64,000 nucleotides of DNA from Erysipelothrix amsterdamensis (GTDB lineage Bacteria; Bacillota_I; Bacilli_A; Erysipelotrichales; Erysipelotrichaceae), in NCBI RefSeq assembly GCF_940143175.1, contig NZ_OW659496.1, positions 682,001 through 746,000 on the forward strand. Reading direction: 5' to 3'. Under the pieces are notes generated by a model. That model searched no databases. It was given only the letters and a program-made list of their open reading frames with translations, and was not told the DNA's origin. Position 1 is the first letter of the stretch; the number at the start of each line of letters is the position of its first letter. Shown here piece after piece: positions 54,780-63,497 of this stretch. The position numbers and the translations under genes are program-made.

Positions 54780-55818
54780 AATACGAACCACAGGGAGTGA
54801 TTTACATCGTCTTCCCGAATACAATTCATACGCAAATGGCACCATGAACCCTTACCATGACGAATTTGCACCGTTAAGTGTCCAAGGGACCATGAGTGGT
54901 TTAAAGAACGAATATGCGCTTGGAAATTGTACCTGGTATGCTTTTGGACGTATGCTTGAAGTTTTTACAATTCGGCCAGATTATCCATGGTGTCGATGGG
55001 ATGCAAAGCGATGGGGTGACGGGGACGGTGCTGTCTCAAGTGATAAGCCTGAAGTAGGAGGTATTGTTGTCTTTGGTGTATCCGGTGATCCTGACGACTA
55101 TGGCCATGTCGCTTTTATCGAAAAAATAGAAAATGGACGTGCATACTTATCGGAGTCCGCTTACAGTGAACGAACCAATGGATTCCTATTCAAATATGGA
55201 CGTAGTATCCAGGATGTAGAGCATCAATGGGGTATGAAAGTCATTCGTTATCTTGCACCGCTTAAACCTGCAACATCTTATGAAGCGCCGGTCCCAAGCA
55301 AGAACACTAAAGGAAAATATATTAACCTATTACCGCTCAAAGATTATCCACGATATGGAACCTATGACATGGGTGTGGTGCCAATTGCACAAAATATCAG
55401 CCACTACATTGAGGTGATGGAACTTGAACCGAATACAGGGATTTCTTATGAGATTGTAGACTGGATAAATCCACAGGTAGCATGTATCGAAACACGTGAT
55501 TTTGGAAAACAACAAATCTTTGTGGATTCAACACGTGCAACGGTTACGGATAAACCTGTTGGGCGTATCTATGGAAAGAAATCAAGCAAAGTCACAGATT
55601 ACACAGGGCAAACCCTTGTCATTCATGACTACGCAGGATACGTACCGCTTTATAACGAAGACTTTACGTATCAATATCCTGATGGATTAAGTCCTCGTAA
55701 TCGTGAGTTCAAAATCTTACGTCAAATCGCGGATGGTCATTACATCGTCAACATTCCTTATGCTGATCCGCAAATTGTAGGAATTAAGTGGCAATCAGGA
55801 ATTGGATTCGAAAGATAG
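54766..55818 (+). CDS. Endolysin with CHAP domain
   Basis: 350 aa from the ATG after GGAGG. CHAP amidase/endopeptidase at residues about 40-150 with Cys55 (ALGNCTWYAFG) and His114 (DDYGHVAFIEKI). The C-terminal about 170 aa contain two SH3-like wall-binding stretches (VVPIAQNISHYIEVMELEPN; HDYAGYVPLYNEDFTYQYPD). No signal peptide, consistent with holin-dependent release. Confidence 0.9.
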   Translation: MISFKIRTTGSDLHRLPEYNSYANGTMNPYHDEFAPLSVQGTMSGLKNEYALGNCTWYAFGRMLEVFTIRPDYPWCRWDAKRWGDGDGAVSSDKPEVGGIVVFGVSGDPDDYGHVAFIEKIENGRAYLSESAYSERTNGFLFKYGRSIQDVEHQWGMKVIRYLAPLKPATSYEAPVPSKNTKGKYINLLPLKDYPRYGTYDMGVVPIAQNISHYIEVMELEPNTGISYEIVDWINPQVACIETRDFGKQQIFVDSTRATVTDKPVGRIYGKKSSKVTDYTGQTLVIHDYAGYVPLYNEDFTYQYPDGLSPRNREFKILRQIADGHYIVNIPYADPQIVGIKWQSGIGFER

Positions 55819-55821
55819 CAT

Positions 55822-56031
55822 ATGGATGATAAAGAACTTGAACTCTTAGATGCTATCCATAAAGTTGACAAGCGTGTAGTTAATCTAGAAAGTAAAATAG
55901 ACGACTCTGTAAATGGACGTTTTAAAGACAATGAAAGACGTTTGACTAAGCTCGAAGATAATCAACGTTGGTTAGTATTGGCGTTTGTAGGGGCTATTGT
56001 AGGTGCTATTATGAAATTAGTATTAGAATAA
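55822..56031 (+). CDS. XhlA-like lysis accessory protein
   Basis: 69 aa; a coiled coil (DKRVVNLESKIDDSVNGRFK) and a C-terminal membrane helix (LVLAFVGAIVGAIMKLVL), the XhlA plan. It starts 3 nt after the endolysin stop. Last phage gene before the insertion sequence. Confidence 0.85.
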   Translation: MDDKELELLDAIHKVDKRVVNLESKIDDSVNGRFKDNERRLTKLEDNQRWLVLAFVGAIVGAIMKLVLE

Positions 56032-56096
56032 ATTCAAGCCACTCTCTTTATGAACTGCTCCCTGTCAAGTAGACAGGTGAAATAAATAAAATATCC

Positions 56097-56133
56097 AAGA
56101 TGATTTATCACTTTATGATGAATCATCTTTTTT
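56097..56133 (+). terminator. Outward hairpin inside the IS left end
   Basis: AAGATGATT/AATCATCTT with T6 on the plus strand. It would stop late phage transcripts entering the IS. Confidence 0.65.
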
Positions 56134-57079
56134 ATGCTACAAGTGACTGCATTTGTTTTTCTCTAATGTTTGACCAGTAAGCTTCAATCTTCTTGTTAGT
56201 TGGAATCGCGTAGACTACAGGTGTCTCTGTTCCTAGCGCTTCAGTTCGAACCATCATTGGTGTTTTGTTTTTGAAGCGTTTCTGAAGTCTCTTGTTGTTA
56301 TAAAAATCAATATACACTTCAATTGCTTTCTTCAATTCGCTTCTTGTACTGAATTCATTAGGGTAGTACATTTCTGATTTGATTGTTCCCCAAAATCCTT
56401 CCATAGGACCATTATCAATACAATGTCCCACTCTAGACATACTTTGCATCACTCCTTGATCTTCTAGCTGTTTCCTAAATGCCCTACTTGTGTATTGGAA
56501 TCCGCGGTCACTGTGAAATAAAGGTTTTGCCTCTGGATATCTCGCGATAGCTTTATGATAAGTATCAAACACAAGTTGATTATTGTTCCGATCACTTATT
56601 TGATACGCCACAACACTTAAATCATAAAGATCAATAATCGCACTGAGATATAGTTTCTTACTTGAACCTTTAATCTTAAATTCTGTGACGTCTGTCAGCC
56701 ATTTTTCATTCGGTTTTGCGGCAAAGAAATTTCGATTTAAAATATTTTCAGCTGTGATTTCAGGAGTGCTTCGTGAATATTTTTTAGACTTTTGACGAAT
56801 CACTGATTTCACCCCTAGCATCTTCATGAGTCTATGAATCCTCTTCGAGTTATATTGAACGCTATTCAACTCATTGATCCAATCCGTCATGCGTCGATAG
56901 CCTAAGATATGTCCAAATAGTTCATCATAATCAAGAATGAGATTGCAAAGCTCATGATTTTCAATTTCATTGCTTGTTTCAACACGATGCGTCCATTTAT
57001 AATAACTACTTCTTGCGATTTTAAGTACCTTACACATCCACTGAATACTCCAGCCATGTTTATGATGTAGTTCCTGCAC
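56132..57079 (-). CDS. IS3-family transposase OrfB (rve catalytic domain)
   Basis: 315 aa. HTH_21-like start (HHKHGWSIQWMCKVLKIARS), then the DDE integrase core: first Asp in WLTDVTEF, second in LFHSDRGFQYTS, Glu in the ENFWG-equivalent MEGFWGTIKSEMYY. Made as an OrfAB fusion by -1 frameshift: the frame is open back to A7G at 57141-57147 in orfA. Confidence 0.92.
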   Translation of the reverse strand: MQELHHKHGWSIQWMCKVLKIARSSYYKWTHRVETSNEIENHELCNLILDYDELFGHILGYRRMTDWINELNSVQYNSKRIHRLMKMLGVKSVIRQKSKKYSRSTPEITAENILNRNFFAAKPNEKWLTDVTEFKIKGSSKKLYLSAIIDLYDLSVVAYQISDRNNNQLVFDTYHKAIARYPEAKPLFHSDRGFQYTSRAFRKQLEDQGVMQSMSRVGHCIDNGPMEGFWGTIKSEMYYPNEFSTRSELKKAIEVYIDFYNNKRLQKRFKNKTPMMVRTEALGTETPVVYAIPTNKKIEAYWSNIREKQMQSLVA

Positions 57080-57090
57080 TGCGAGATACT

Positions 57091-57795
57091 TTACTTCTTG
57101 TTTTGCTTTGGAGAATATCGCCCCCTTTCGATTTCCTTCACTTTTTTTAATAGAATGTTCTCGCGTTCTTTCAGTTCGAGTTGTCTTTCAAGTAGTTTTA
57201 CTTTACGTTCTAAACGTTCTTCATTACTAAGTTGATCTTCTTGTTTTCGCTTGCCACGTTTATCAAGAAGACCATCATCTCCCAATTCGTTATACTTTTT
57301 CACCCACTGATAAACCTGAGCATAAGAAAGTTCATAGCGCTCAGCAGTCCCCTTATAATCGTAGTCATGTTCAATACAATATGCGACAATTTCCTGACGC
57401 TCCTCAATTGTTGTTTTTCTACCTTTTGTCATATAGACTTCTCCTTTAGGATCGTAATCCTTTATAGTTTCAAGTCTATTATACTTTTTTATCCATCCGC
57501 GCAAAACCTCATGGGAACTTATACCATATTTAATACTAATATCTTTAAGAGAACCTGCGCCTTCAAGATAATCCCTAATTGCGGATTCCTTGAGCTCTTT
57601 CGAATAACTTTTGTTTCGATCTTTATCTGAAAAAACTTCAATACCATAAGTTTGATACTTTTTCACCCAACTACGTAATGTACTAGAATCAATAGATAAT
57701 TCTTCAGCTATTTCTGGTGCACCTTTTATGCCATTCAAATATTCATTAATTGCTTGTTCTTTTATTTCGGCTGGATATTTATTCTTTCTCCCCAT
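57091..57795 (-). CDS. IS3-family OrfA with three HTH repeats
   Basis: 234 aa, longer than a typical OrfA. Three helix-turn-helix units in a row (about residues 8-45, 65-105, 130-170) precede a leucine-zipper-like helix (LERKVKLLERQLELKERENI). Slippery AAAAAAG lies near the end. Confidence 0.88.
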   Translation of the reverse strand: MGRKNKYPAEIKEQAINEYLNGIKGAPEIAEELSIDSSTLRSWVKKYQTYGIEVFSDKDRNKSYSKELKESAIRDYLEGAGSLKDISIKYGISSHEVLRGWIKKYNRLETIKDYDPKGEVYMTKGRKTTIEERQEIVAYCIEHDYDYKGTAERYELSYAQVYQWVKKYNELGDDGLLDKRGKRKQEDQLSNEERLERKVKLLERQLELKERENILLKKVKEIERGRYSPKQNKK

Positions 57796-57888
57796 AGAAA
57801 AAGCTCCTCCTTTTTTGTAGTGCCCGATTTTATTTATTTCGGGTGTCTACTTTAAGGGGAGCTTATCATTATTGAAAGTGGCTTTTTA

Positions 57889-57920
57889 TTTTGTTATAGT
57901 ATTATCATATTATAACAAAA
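57889..57920 (+). promoter_or_regulatory. Inverted repeat before the RNase HI-RnlA gene
   Basis: TTTTGTTATA and TATAACAAAA, 12 bp apart, spanning TATTAT/TATAAC -10 candidates and ending one base before the ribosome site AGGGGG. A likely autoregulatory operator. Confidence 0.55.
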
Positions 57921-57933
57921 AGGGGGCACTGCT

Positions 57934-59355
57934 ATGGCAAAAAAGTATTACGCAGTTGGGGTTGGTAGAGAAACAGGGGTTTTTGAAACATGGCATGAAT
58001 GTCAAGAGATGACTAATAAGTATAAGGGATCTAAGTTCAGAGTTTTTGAATCTGAAGAGGAAGCACAAGGTTACGTTAATTCCTTTGCTAATATTGATGG
58101 TGAGTCTACCGAACCTTTAGATTATGATTTGCTTGTGTCTAAATGCTTAGAGAACGGAAGTGTAGTAGCGTTTACGGATGGCTCCTACAGTGGTAAGACA
58201 GAAGAGGCTGGGTATGGAATCTATATATTGACAAATGAATATGACCCAATTGAAATATCGGATAAAGTTTATACTGAAAAATTTCAATCGACCAATAATA
58301 TCGGTCCTGAAATTTTTGCGGTCCTAAATGCGTTGCAATGGGCTGCTTCGAATGAGTACAAAAAAATTACGATTTTTCATGATTTGCAATTAATAGGTCA
58401 ATGGGCAGATGGATCATATAAGGCAAAAAGTGAAATTGGTATATTATTTTTACGTGAATTAAATGAGAAATACAAAACATTGTTGGATGTCGATTTTGTT
58501 TGGGTTCGAGGACATTCAGGAAATAAGTATAATGAAAAGGCAGATCGTTTAGCTGCCGATGCAGTGAAGAATCGTAAACCGGTCGGAAAATATGGGCCAA
58601 ACTCTTTTTATGGAACTGGTGTTTCAAAAAAGTCAGTTATGGAAATAATCGAAACTTTTAAAGAGAAAAAAGATATTAAATTTGATGAATCTGCCGTTCC
58701 GGGAGGACATAAGTACCAGTTTTTAAAAAATAAAGAGAAGTTAACCGTCACTTTTTTTGATAGAAAAGAAGCTATTTGGTTACAAGGGAAAGTTAACAGC
58801 CTCTTTTCAGAATTTCTTTCTTATTACACTGAAAATATTTCTATGTTTGAAATGGTGAAAGCATATAGTGATGCATATAAGGTAAGTATAAAAGCTAAAG
58901 AAGTGAATGAATTTATAACTTCACTTAATTTGCCGTCTAATTATCCGAAAGCAGCTATTACGCTATTGCAACAAAGTTTTTTAATGAGAAATTTAAATAG
59001 AGACGAATATGATTATTCTCACTATACAAGTCCCGCTTATAGAGCATTAGAAGGTCATTTAAAGTATCTGTGTAACGAAGCAGGATTTGCTGTTAATAGA
59101 TCTAATATGGGAGGTCAGTTTAATAACAACCCAAATGGTGATGGGACGAAAGTATTATCAAACCGGATTCTTAAGTCTCATCATTTGTCAGGAACTATTG
59201 AAAATGTTTATAATTTAGTCTATTCGAAAAGACATCCTGTTTCTCATTTTGGAGACATTTTAGTAGAAGGGTTTGAAGATACACTCCTTATTCCAGACTT
59301 AGCCGAAGCGCATGCACGCATTGATGAAGTATTTAAATTAATAGTTTTCTCTTAA
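57934..59355 (+). CDS. rnlA: RNase HI fused to RnlA-like HEPN toxin
   Basis: 473 aa. Residues 1-55 are an RNase H1 hybrid-binding domain (KKYYAVGVGRETGVFETW). Residues 75-212 are RNase HI with all catalytic residues: Asp82, Glu126, Asp150, His194, Asp204. From about 235 to 473 the protein resembles RnlA (RNase LS), the toxin of the E. coli RnlAB anti-phage pair: Glu373 (YRALEGHLKYL), then Arg433 and His438 in SKRHPVSHFG, the HEPN Rx4H. In E. coli RNase HI is separate and stimulates RnlA. The RnlB-like gene follows 31 bp downstream. Expected to cut mRNA when the antitoxin is lost in infection. Confidence 0.85.
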   Translation: MAKKYYAVGVGRETGVFETWHECQEMTNKYKGSKFRVFESEEEAQGYVNSFANIDGESTEPLDYDLLVSKCLENGSVVAFTDGSYSGKTEEAGYGIYILTNEYDPIEISDKVYTEKFQSTNNIGPEIFAVLNALQWAASNEYKKITIFHDLQLIGQWADGSYKAKSEIGILFLRELNEKYKTLLDVDFVWVRGHSGNKYNEKADRLAADAVKNRKPVGKYGPNSFYGTGVSKKSVMEIIETFKEKKDIKFDESAVPGGHKYQFLKNKEKLTVTFFDRKEAIWLQGKVNSLFSEFLSYYTENISMFEMVKAYSDAYKVSIKAKEVNEFITSLNLPSNYPKAAITLLQQSFLMRNLNRDEYDYSHYTSPAYRALEGHLKYLCNEAGFAVNRSNMGGQFNNNPNGDGTKVLSNRILKSHHLSGTIENVYNLVYSKRHPVSHFGDILVEGFEDTLLIPDLAEAHARIDEVFKLIVFS

Positions 59356-59386
59356 TATGTTATAATTTAGAAAAGGAGGTGACGTT

Positions 59387-59785
59387 ATGAAGGGGTTTAC
59401 TATAGAAACAGTAAAAAAAGATAGTGGCGTAAATAATTACTTTATAGCGCCACACCCATTTCATAAGGATTTTTTCACTGTGGTAAATAAATTTAATAAA
59501 ATAAACAATGAGATAGAATCAGGATATGTTTTTTTTGATTTGATGACATTAATAGGGAATCGAGAAAATCGTTTTATATCAGCTGTTGTCAATGATTATA
59601 AATTAGATGTAAGCTCGATAAAAAGTGTTGGTTATTATGGAGAATTAGAGGAATTCACTAAGAATAGTTATGCTAAGTTGGCTAAAAATACAATTAAATT
59701 AGTTTATCCAATAGATTTCAGAGAAGAAATACTTAAAATAAAAGAAAAACAGGAGAATTATGAAAACTACCATTTGAGTAGATGA
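59387..59785 (+). CDS. rnlB: RnlB-like antitoxin
   Basis: 132 aa; AAGGAGGTGACG before the ATG. The centre GYVFFDLMTLIGNRENRFIS and the following DYKLDVSSIKSV match the RnlB pattern as I recall it (FDLL..G...NRF...). Partner by position with the RnlA fusion. A TATAAT at 59361 could give the antitoxin its own promoter. Confidence 0.78.
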   Translation: MKGFTIETVKKDSGVNNYFIAPHPFHKDFFTVVNKFNKINNEIESGYVFFDLMTLIGNRENRFISAVVNDYKLDVSSIKSVGYYGELEEFTKNSYAKLAKNTIKLVYPIDFREEILKIKEKQENYENYHLSR

Positions 59786-59879
59786 CCGATTTGAATTTCA
59801 TATTCTTAAATTTCCTAAACTAATTAAAAAATGTATTTGGGAAAACCTCACTTTGATGCTAGAAAACAACGAAGGATAC

Positions 59880-60395
59880 TAGTACCTGTCAAGCTTCGTT
59901 ATAAAAAAAAATAGATTTATAATCGTTAGGACTTATGTATCCTAGGTCTTTTTGAATACGTTCGGTGTTATACCACTGAACGTATTTTTTTATTTTCTTT
60001 ATTGTATTATGTTTTGTAGTTATTCCTCCAATTCGAATACATTCTTCCTTTAATTGCGAAAACCAATTTTCTATTGGGCTATTTTGTCAGCAGTGTCCAG
60101 GCTTAGACATGCTACGCTTGTAGCCTTTTTTATCCAGTTGTTCGATGTAATATCCTGAATAGTATAATGAACCCCTATCTGAGTTAAACATTGCTTCATT
60201 TGAATTTGATGATGAGAGTGAGGCTATTGTTTCTATCAGTAAATTAATATCGTTTTTGTAGATGTTGAATATGATACAATTTCATTGTTAAAGAGATCTT
60301 TGACTGCAGATAGATATAACATTCCATCTGTACATCGAATGTAACTTTCATCAGTTGAAATCTTTTCTAGGGGTTTCGTTGATTTAAAGTTTTCA
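59880..60395 (-). pseudogene. Decayed IS3-family orfB, fragment
   Basis: On the minus strand: a 3' end reading SPIENWFSQLKEECI ... QWYNTERIQKDLGYIS with a 1-nt deletion after MSKPGHC, and upstream STDESYIRCTDGMLYLSAVK with another shift. Truncated at about 60395 by a second IS. Different lineage from the element at 56051. Confidence 0.75.
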
Positions 60396-61430
60396 TTCAT
60401 GATATAAGGAGCTATTTATTCCATATTCAATCGGGGAAACATATCCTAGGGTTGAATGCAATCGCTTATTATTGAACCACCAAACATATGCCGATAATTT
60501 CACTTCCAACTGATTCAATGATTCAAAAGTATTTGGATATACAAATTCTGCTTAATTGATTTGAATGTTGCTTCAGCTACTGCATTATCATACGGTGTTC
60601 CTTTTTGACTCAGTGATCGCTGTATTTGAAAAATATCAAGAATTTCATCGATTAGTTTATTTTTGAACTCATTTCCTCTATCTGTATGGATGTAGCGTAG
60701 GTTGGATAAATCAGTATTTATTTTTGAAAATGCCTTTTGTACTAAAGCGGCAGTCTTGTTGATACCACATCTATATTCAATAATCTCCCTGTTATGAAGA
60801 TCTAAGATTGTTCAAATGTAATTCCATTTGCCTGCTATTGTAACATAAGTCAGATCACTAACAATACCATATGCCTTTTGGTTATCGTTGAAGATTCGTA
60901 CAACGCGATCTGTTTTGGCATCAACACTCTATGTTTTATCTTTGTGTTTATAATAACCCGAAGTGCTAATTTTCAAGATTTTGCACATCGACTTCACAGG
61001 ATACTTGTATGCATTGGCTCTAATTACAGCTACTTTCGTCACATAATCAATGTCCTACTATGCCCCGAAACTCGTAGAGTACAGGACGCAGCGCCGCTTA
61101 CTTTAAAACATCATTTTCCATTTCTGCTTGTCTAAGACTTTTCTTAAGTTCAATTATTTTTTTGTTCAACTGTGAGATTATCATTCTCTTTGAAAGATCC
61201 TGAGTTGGCGTCTTGCGTAATCCATTTATGGAATGTCGAAGCAGTTAAACCATATTCTTGAATTATCTCGGATAACGCTTTTCCATTATGATAAAGCTGT
61301 ACCATTTGTCTTTTGAAATCTTGTGTATATTCTCTACGTTTTCTTCGTGTCATTTGGACGACCTCACTTTTCTTTAGTTTACCACGAACTCCTTATCTTT
61401 TGTGTCCACTAAAGTGTAACCCATCTAGTA
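60396..61430 (-). pseudogene. Second decayed IS3-family element
   Basis: orfA (61150-61353, minus) is readable: TRRKRREYTQDFKRQMVQLY, a typical IS3 OrfA HTH. The orfB that follows is broken by many frameshifts. The right end is near TGTCCACTAAAGTG at 61409. Transposition-dead. Confidence 0.75.
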
Positions 61431-61807
61431 GCTTAGTTTAAACCACCAAGAAATAATGTCAATCCTGATCTAATAATGAAAACAGTCAATCGAGAAATCA
61501 TTGATAGATGCGAAAAAGAAGTAATTGTCTACTCTCATAATAAATAATTAAAAGAAGAAGTCGAGCTTGTTAATACTCTTAGCAAAACTTATTGAAGTGT
61601 CAGAGGAATTACTAGATTGTATTTGGAGTATGAATGATGTGTTTCATACAAACGAATTAAAAGGTTACCAAAAATATACGAGAAATATGAATTAGAGTGA
61701 TAATAACATGTTCATAAATGACAAGATTCAAAAAAATATACTCTATTAAGTGGATTATTATTAATTTATGCATAATTAATTTCTATGTATGATTTCTTTA
61801 ATTAAAA
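61431..61807. other. Prophage right-end DNA without intact genes
   Basis: No ORF of note. A short readable piece (EVSEELLDCIWSMNDVFHTN) suggests the end of a lost gene. GTTACCAAAAA at 61664 repeats the attL-side arm sites. Otherwise AT-rich. Confidence 0.5.
61664..61674 (+). repeat. Right-side copy of the integrase arm-site candidate
   Basis: GTTACCAAAAA, flanked by TTAAAAG as the first left copy is by TTAAAG; same orientation. Confidence 0.45.
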
Positions 61808-61824
61808 CCGTCCTCGGGCACCAT
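61808..61824 (+). repeat. attR core of the prophage / left boundary of a second element
   Basis: Exact 17-bp match to the tRNA-Leu 3' end at 26695-26711. Confidence 0.9.
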
Positions 61825-61838
61825 ATGCATAAACACAG

Positions 61839-61871
61839 ACTCTTGATTTTATCTAAATCAAGAGTTTTTTT
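61839..61871 (+). terminator. Terminator right of attR
   Basis: Perfect 11-bp stem ACTCTTGATTT/AAATCAAGAGT, 5-nt loop, T7. It would have ended the tRNA transcript before the prophage entered. Confidence 0.9.
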
Positions 61872-61891
61872 GTGCTTGTGGAGGTGATGAA

Positions 61892-62125
61892 ATGGAGAGA
61901 AAGCCACTCAGATTGATACTTTCTGAGTTTGTGGCTGATGAAGTTCAAAAAACTGGTTTGAGTGTTAGAGGGTTTGCCAAAAAAGCTGGTGTTTCACATT
62001 CGACAATTCAGAAACTAAAATATCCAAATTCTGGTGGTGTACGACTCGATATTGTTGATGAGCTCTTAATCAACCTTGGTGTTACATTTAAAGAAATCAT
62101 CGATAAATATGGTGAGTATAAGTAA
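61892..62125 (+). CDS. XRE-family HTH regulator
   Basis: 77 aa; GGAGGTGATGAA before the ATG. Single HTH (LSVRGFAKKAGVSHSTIQKL). Probably regulates the mobile element it begins. A minus-strand terminator lies right after its stop. Confidence 0.8.
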   Translation: MERKPLRLILSEFVADEVQKTGLSVRGFAKKAGVSHSTIQKLKYPNSGGVRLDIVDELLINLGVTFKEIIDKYGEYK

Positions 62126-62127
62126 AC

Positions 62128-62272
62128 GCAAAAAAAAGAGCCTTAATGGCTCCGAGCTGCGTTACAACCTTATTAGATATGCGTAGTATCTAATAAGTGA
62201 TTCACCACAATATGCAATTTATAATTACATAAATTGTGCTTTTAAGCGTGTCGAAATTAATTGACCGCCCAT
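62128..62272 (-). ncRNA. Candidate antisense (counter-transcribed) RNA in the rep leader
   Basis: About 145 nt on the minus strand. It contains a hairpin pairing AATTTAT/ATAAATT, a perfect 11-bp hairpin CTTATTAGATA/TATCTAATAAG (62169-62197), and a terminator GAGCC/GGCTC with U8 (62130-62152). It faces any plus-strand leader of the RepA_N gene at 62475. RepA_N plasmids such as pSK41 control copy number with an antisense RNA in the rep leader. Confidence 0.6.
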
Positions 62273-62278
62273 AAAAAT

Positions 62279-62307
62279 ATTATAAGGTAAACTCAACTCA
62301 AAATCAA
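62279..62307 (-). promoter_or_regulatory. Promoter of the rep-leader antisense RNA
   Basis: TTGATT, 17 bp, TATAAT on the minus strand. Confidence 0.65.
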
Positions 62308-62474
62308 CGCGAATAATGCAACATCCAGCAATCAAATACACTATTTTTCATTTTTCTTTAATTTAATGATTAAAGTTGAGACATAGATCTATATTGATGC
62401 AGGAATCTATAGGTTCTTGAATACATTTCATGTGTAAGTGCATGCATCAAAGAATTAAGAAAGAAGGGGTAATT

Positions 62475-63464
62475 ATGACGCAAAGAAGACGATTTCATGT
62501 AAGTGATGTGATTAATAGTACATTTTTTCAAGTTCCTAAATTTCTGTTCACAGATGAGTTTAAAGATTTAAATAGTGATGCGCGGTTACTTTATGCCATG
62601 CTAAAAGATAGACATGAGTTATCACTAAGAAATAGATGGCTAACTGATAATGGAGAAGTATATCTTATTTATACGCGTGAAGAAATGATGCGGATGTTAC
62701 AAGTCAGCAAACCGACAGTAATCAAAGCCATGGAAGCTTTAAAAAATCATGGTTTATTAGAAGAAGTAAGACAGGGTTTGAGAAAACCCAATCTGATTTT
62801 TATGTACATGATTGAAGATGAATACTATCAATTTCATAATGAAATTCCAAATCATAAAAACGAGGTAAATGAAGAGGTTTTTGAAGAAAAAAGTGATGAA
62901 AAGCCTCTAAATAGTGGGGAAATCCCTGAAGTAAAAAATCTTTACTTCAAGAAGTCAAAAAACTTTACCTCTGGAAGTAAAAATTCTTTACCTCAAGAAG
63001 TAAAGAATCTTTACCCTATCTATACTGATAGTAATAAGACTGATATTAGTAATACTGATAATCTATCTATCAATCAAGAGCATAAGAGAAATGATGGATT
63101 GATTGATGAATATAATGACTATGAACAACAAGTTAAAGAAAACATTCAGTACTATGATCTATTACAAGTGTATCCATATAAACACGATGAAATAACAGAA
63201 TTGTTGAAGATCATTTTAAGCATATTGATGAGTGATGAGAACAGTTGTACTCGGATTAACGGTCAATATGTTCCAATTCATTTGGTAAAAGAACGAATGC
63301 TGGAGTTACGGTATGAACACATCCAGTATGTCTTTGAGTGTCTTGATTGCATTAACCATAAAATCAAAAACATTCGTTCTTATTTGATTACGACGTTATA
63401 CAATGCAAGCGAAACGTTAGGTAATTATTATGAAGCGAGAGTAAGAGAAAGCTTTGCATCATAA
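62475..63464 (+). CDS. RepA_N-type replication initiator
   Basis: 329 aa from the ATG after AGAAGGGG. The N-terminal winged helix RepA_N domain (FFQVPKFLFTDEFKDLNSDA, YTREEMMRMLQVSKPTVIKA) covers residues about 15-115. A variable linker follows, then a C-terminal host-specific helical domain (HLVKERMLELRYEHIQYVFE). It initiates replication of theta plasmids and circularised ICEs; the origin is often inside the gene. Confidence 0.85.
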   Translation: MTQRRRFHVSDVINSTFFQVPKFLFTDEFKDLNSDARLLYAMLKDRHELSLRNRWLTDNGEVYLIYTREEMMRMLQVSKPTVIKAMEALKNHGLLEEVRQGLRKPNLIFMYMIEDEYYQFHNEIPNHKNEVNEEVFEEKSDEKPLNSGEIPEVKNLYFKKSKNFTSGSKNSLPQEVKNLYPIYTDSNKTDISNTDNLSINQEHKRNDGLIDEYNDYEQQVKENIQYYDLLQVYPYKHDEITELLKIILSILMSDENSCTRINGQYVPIHLVKERMLELRYEHIQYVFECLDCINHKIKNIRSYLITTLYNASETLGNYYEARVRESFAS

Positions 63465-63497
63465 TTCATTAATCTGCATTGAAGAAAGGAGTATAAA

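Larger units (their letters stand above)
56051..57868 (-). mobile_element. IS3-family insertion sequence (IS150-like), near intact
   Basis: About 1.8 kb. The ends form imperfect inverted repeats over about 40 bp: left TGAACTGCTCCCTGTCAAG, right (inverted) TGATAAGCTCCCCTTAAAG, both reaching a shared GTAGACA and GAAATAAATAAAAT. A 3-bp TTA flanks each end, a likely target duplication. It carries orfA and orfB on the minus strand. Confidence 0.85.
26712..61807. mobile_element. HK97-type siphovirus prophage
   Basis: About 35 kb between the two att cores. It has integrase at the left end, leftward repressor, rightward early and late operons in standard lambdoid Bacillota order through the lysis cassette at 56.0 kb, then about 5.8 kb of accessory DNA with insertion sequences and a toxin-antitoxin module before attR. 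All structural genes look intact. The right-hand accessory DNA carries no phage functions. Confidence 0.93.

Noticed and set aside
60878..61135. 85-aa plus-strand frame inside the second IS remnant
   Set aside because: It is antisense to the broken IS3 orfB and has no ribosome site.
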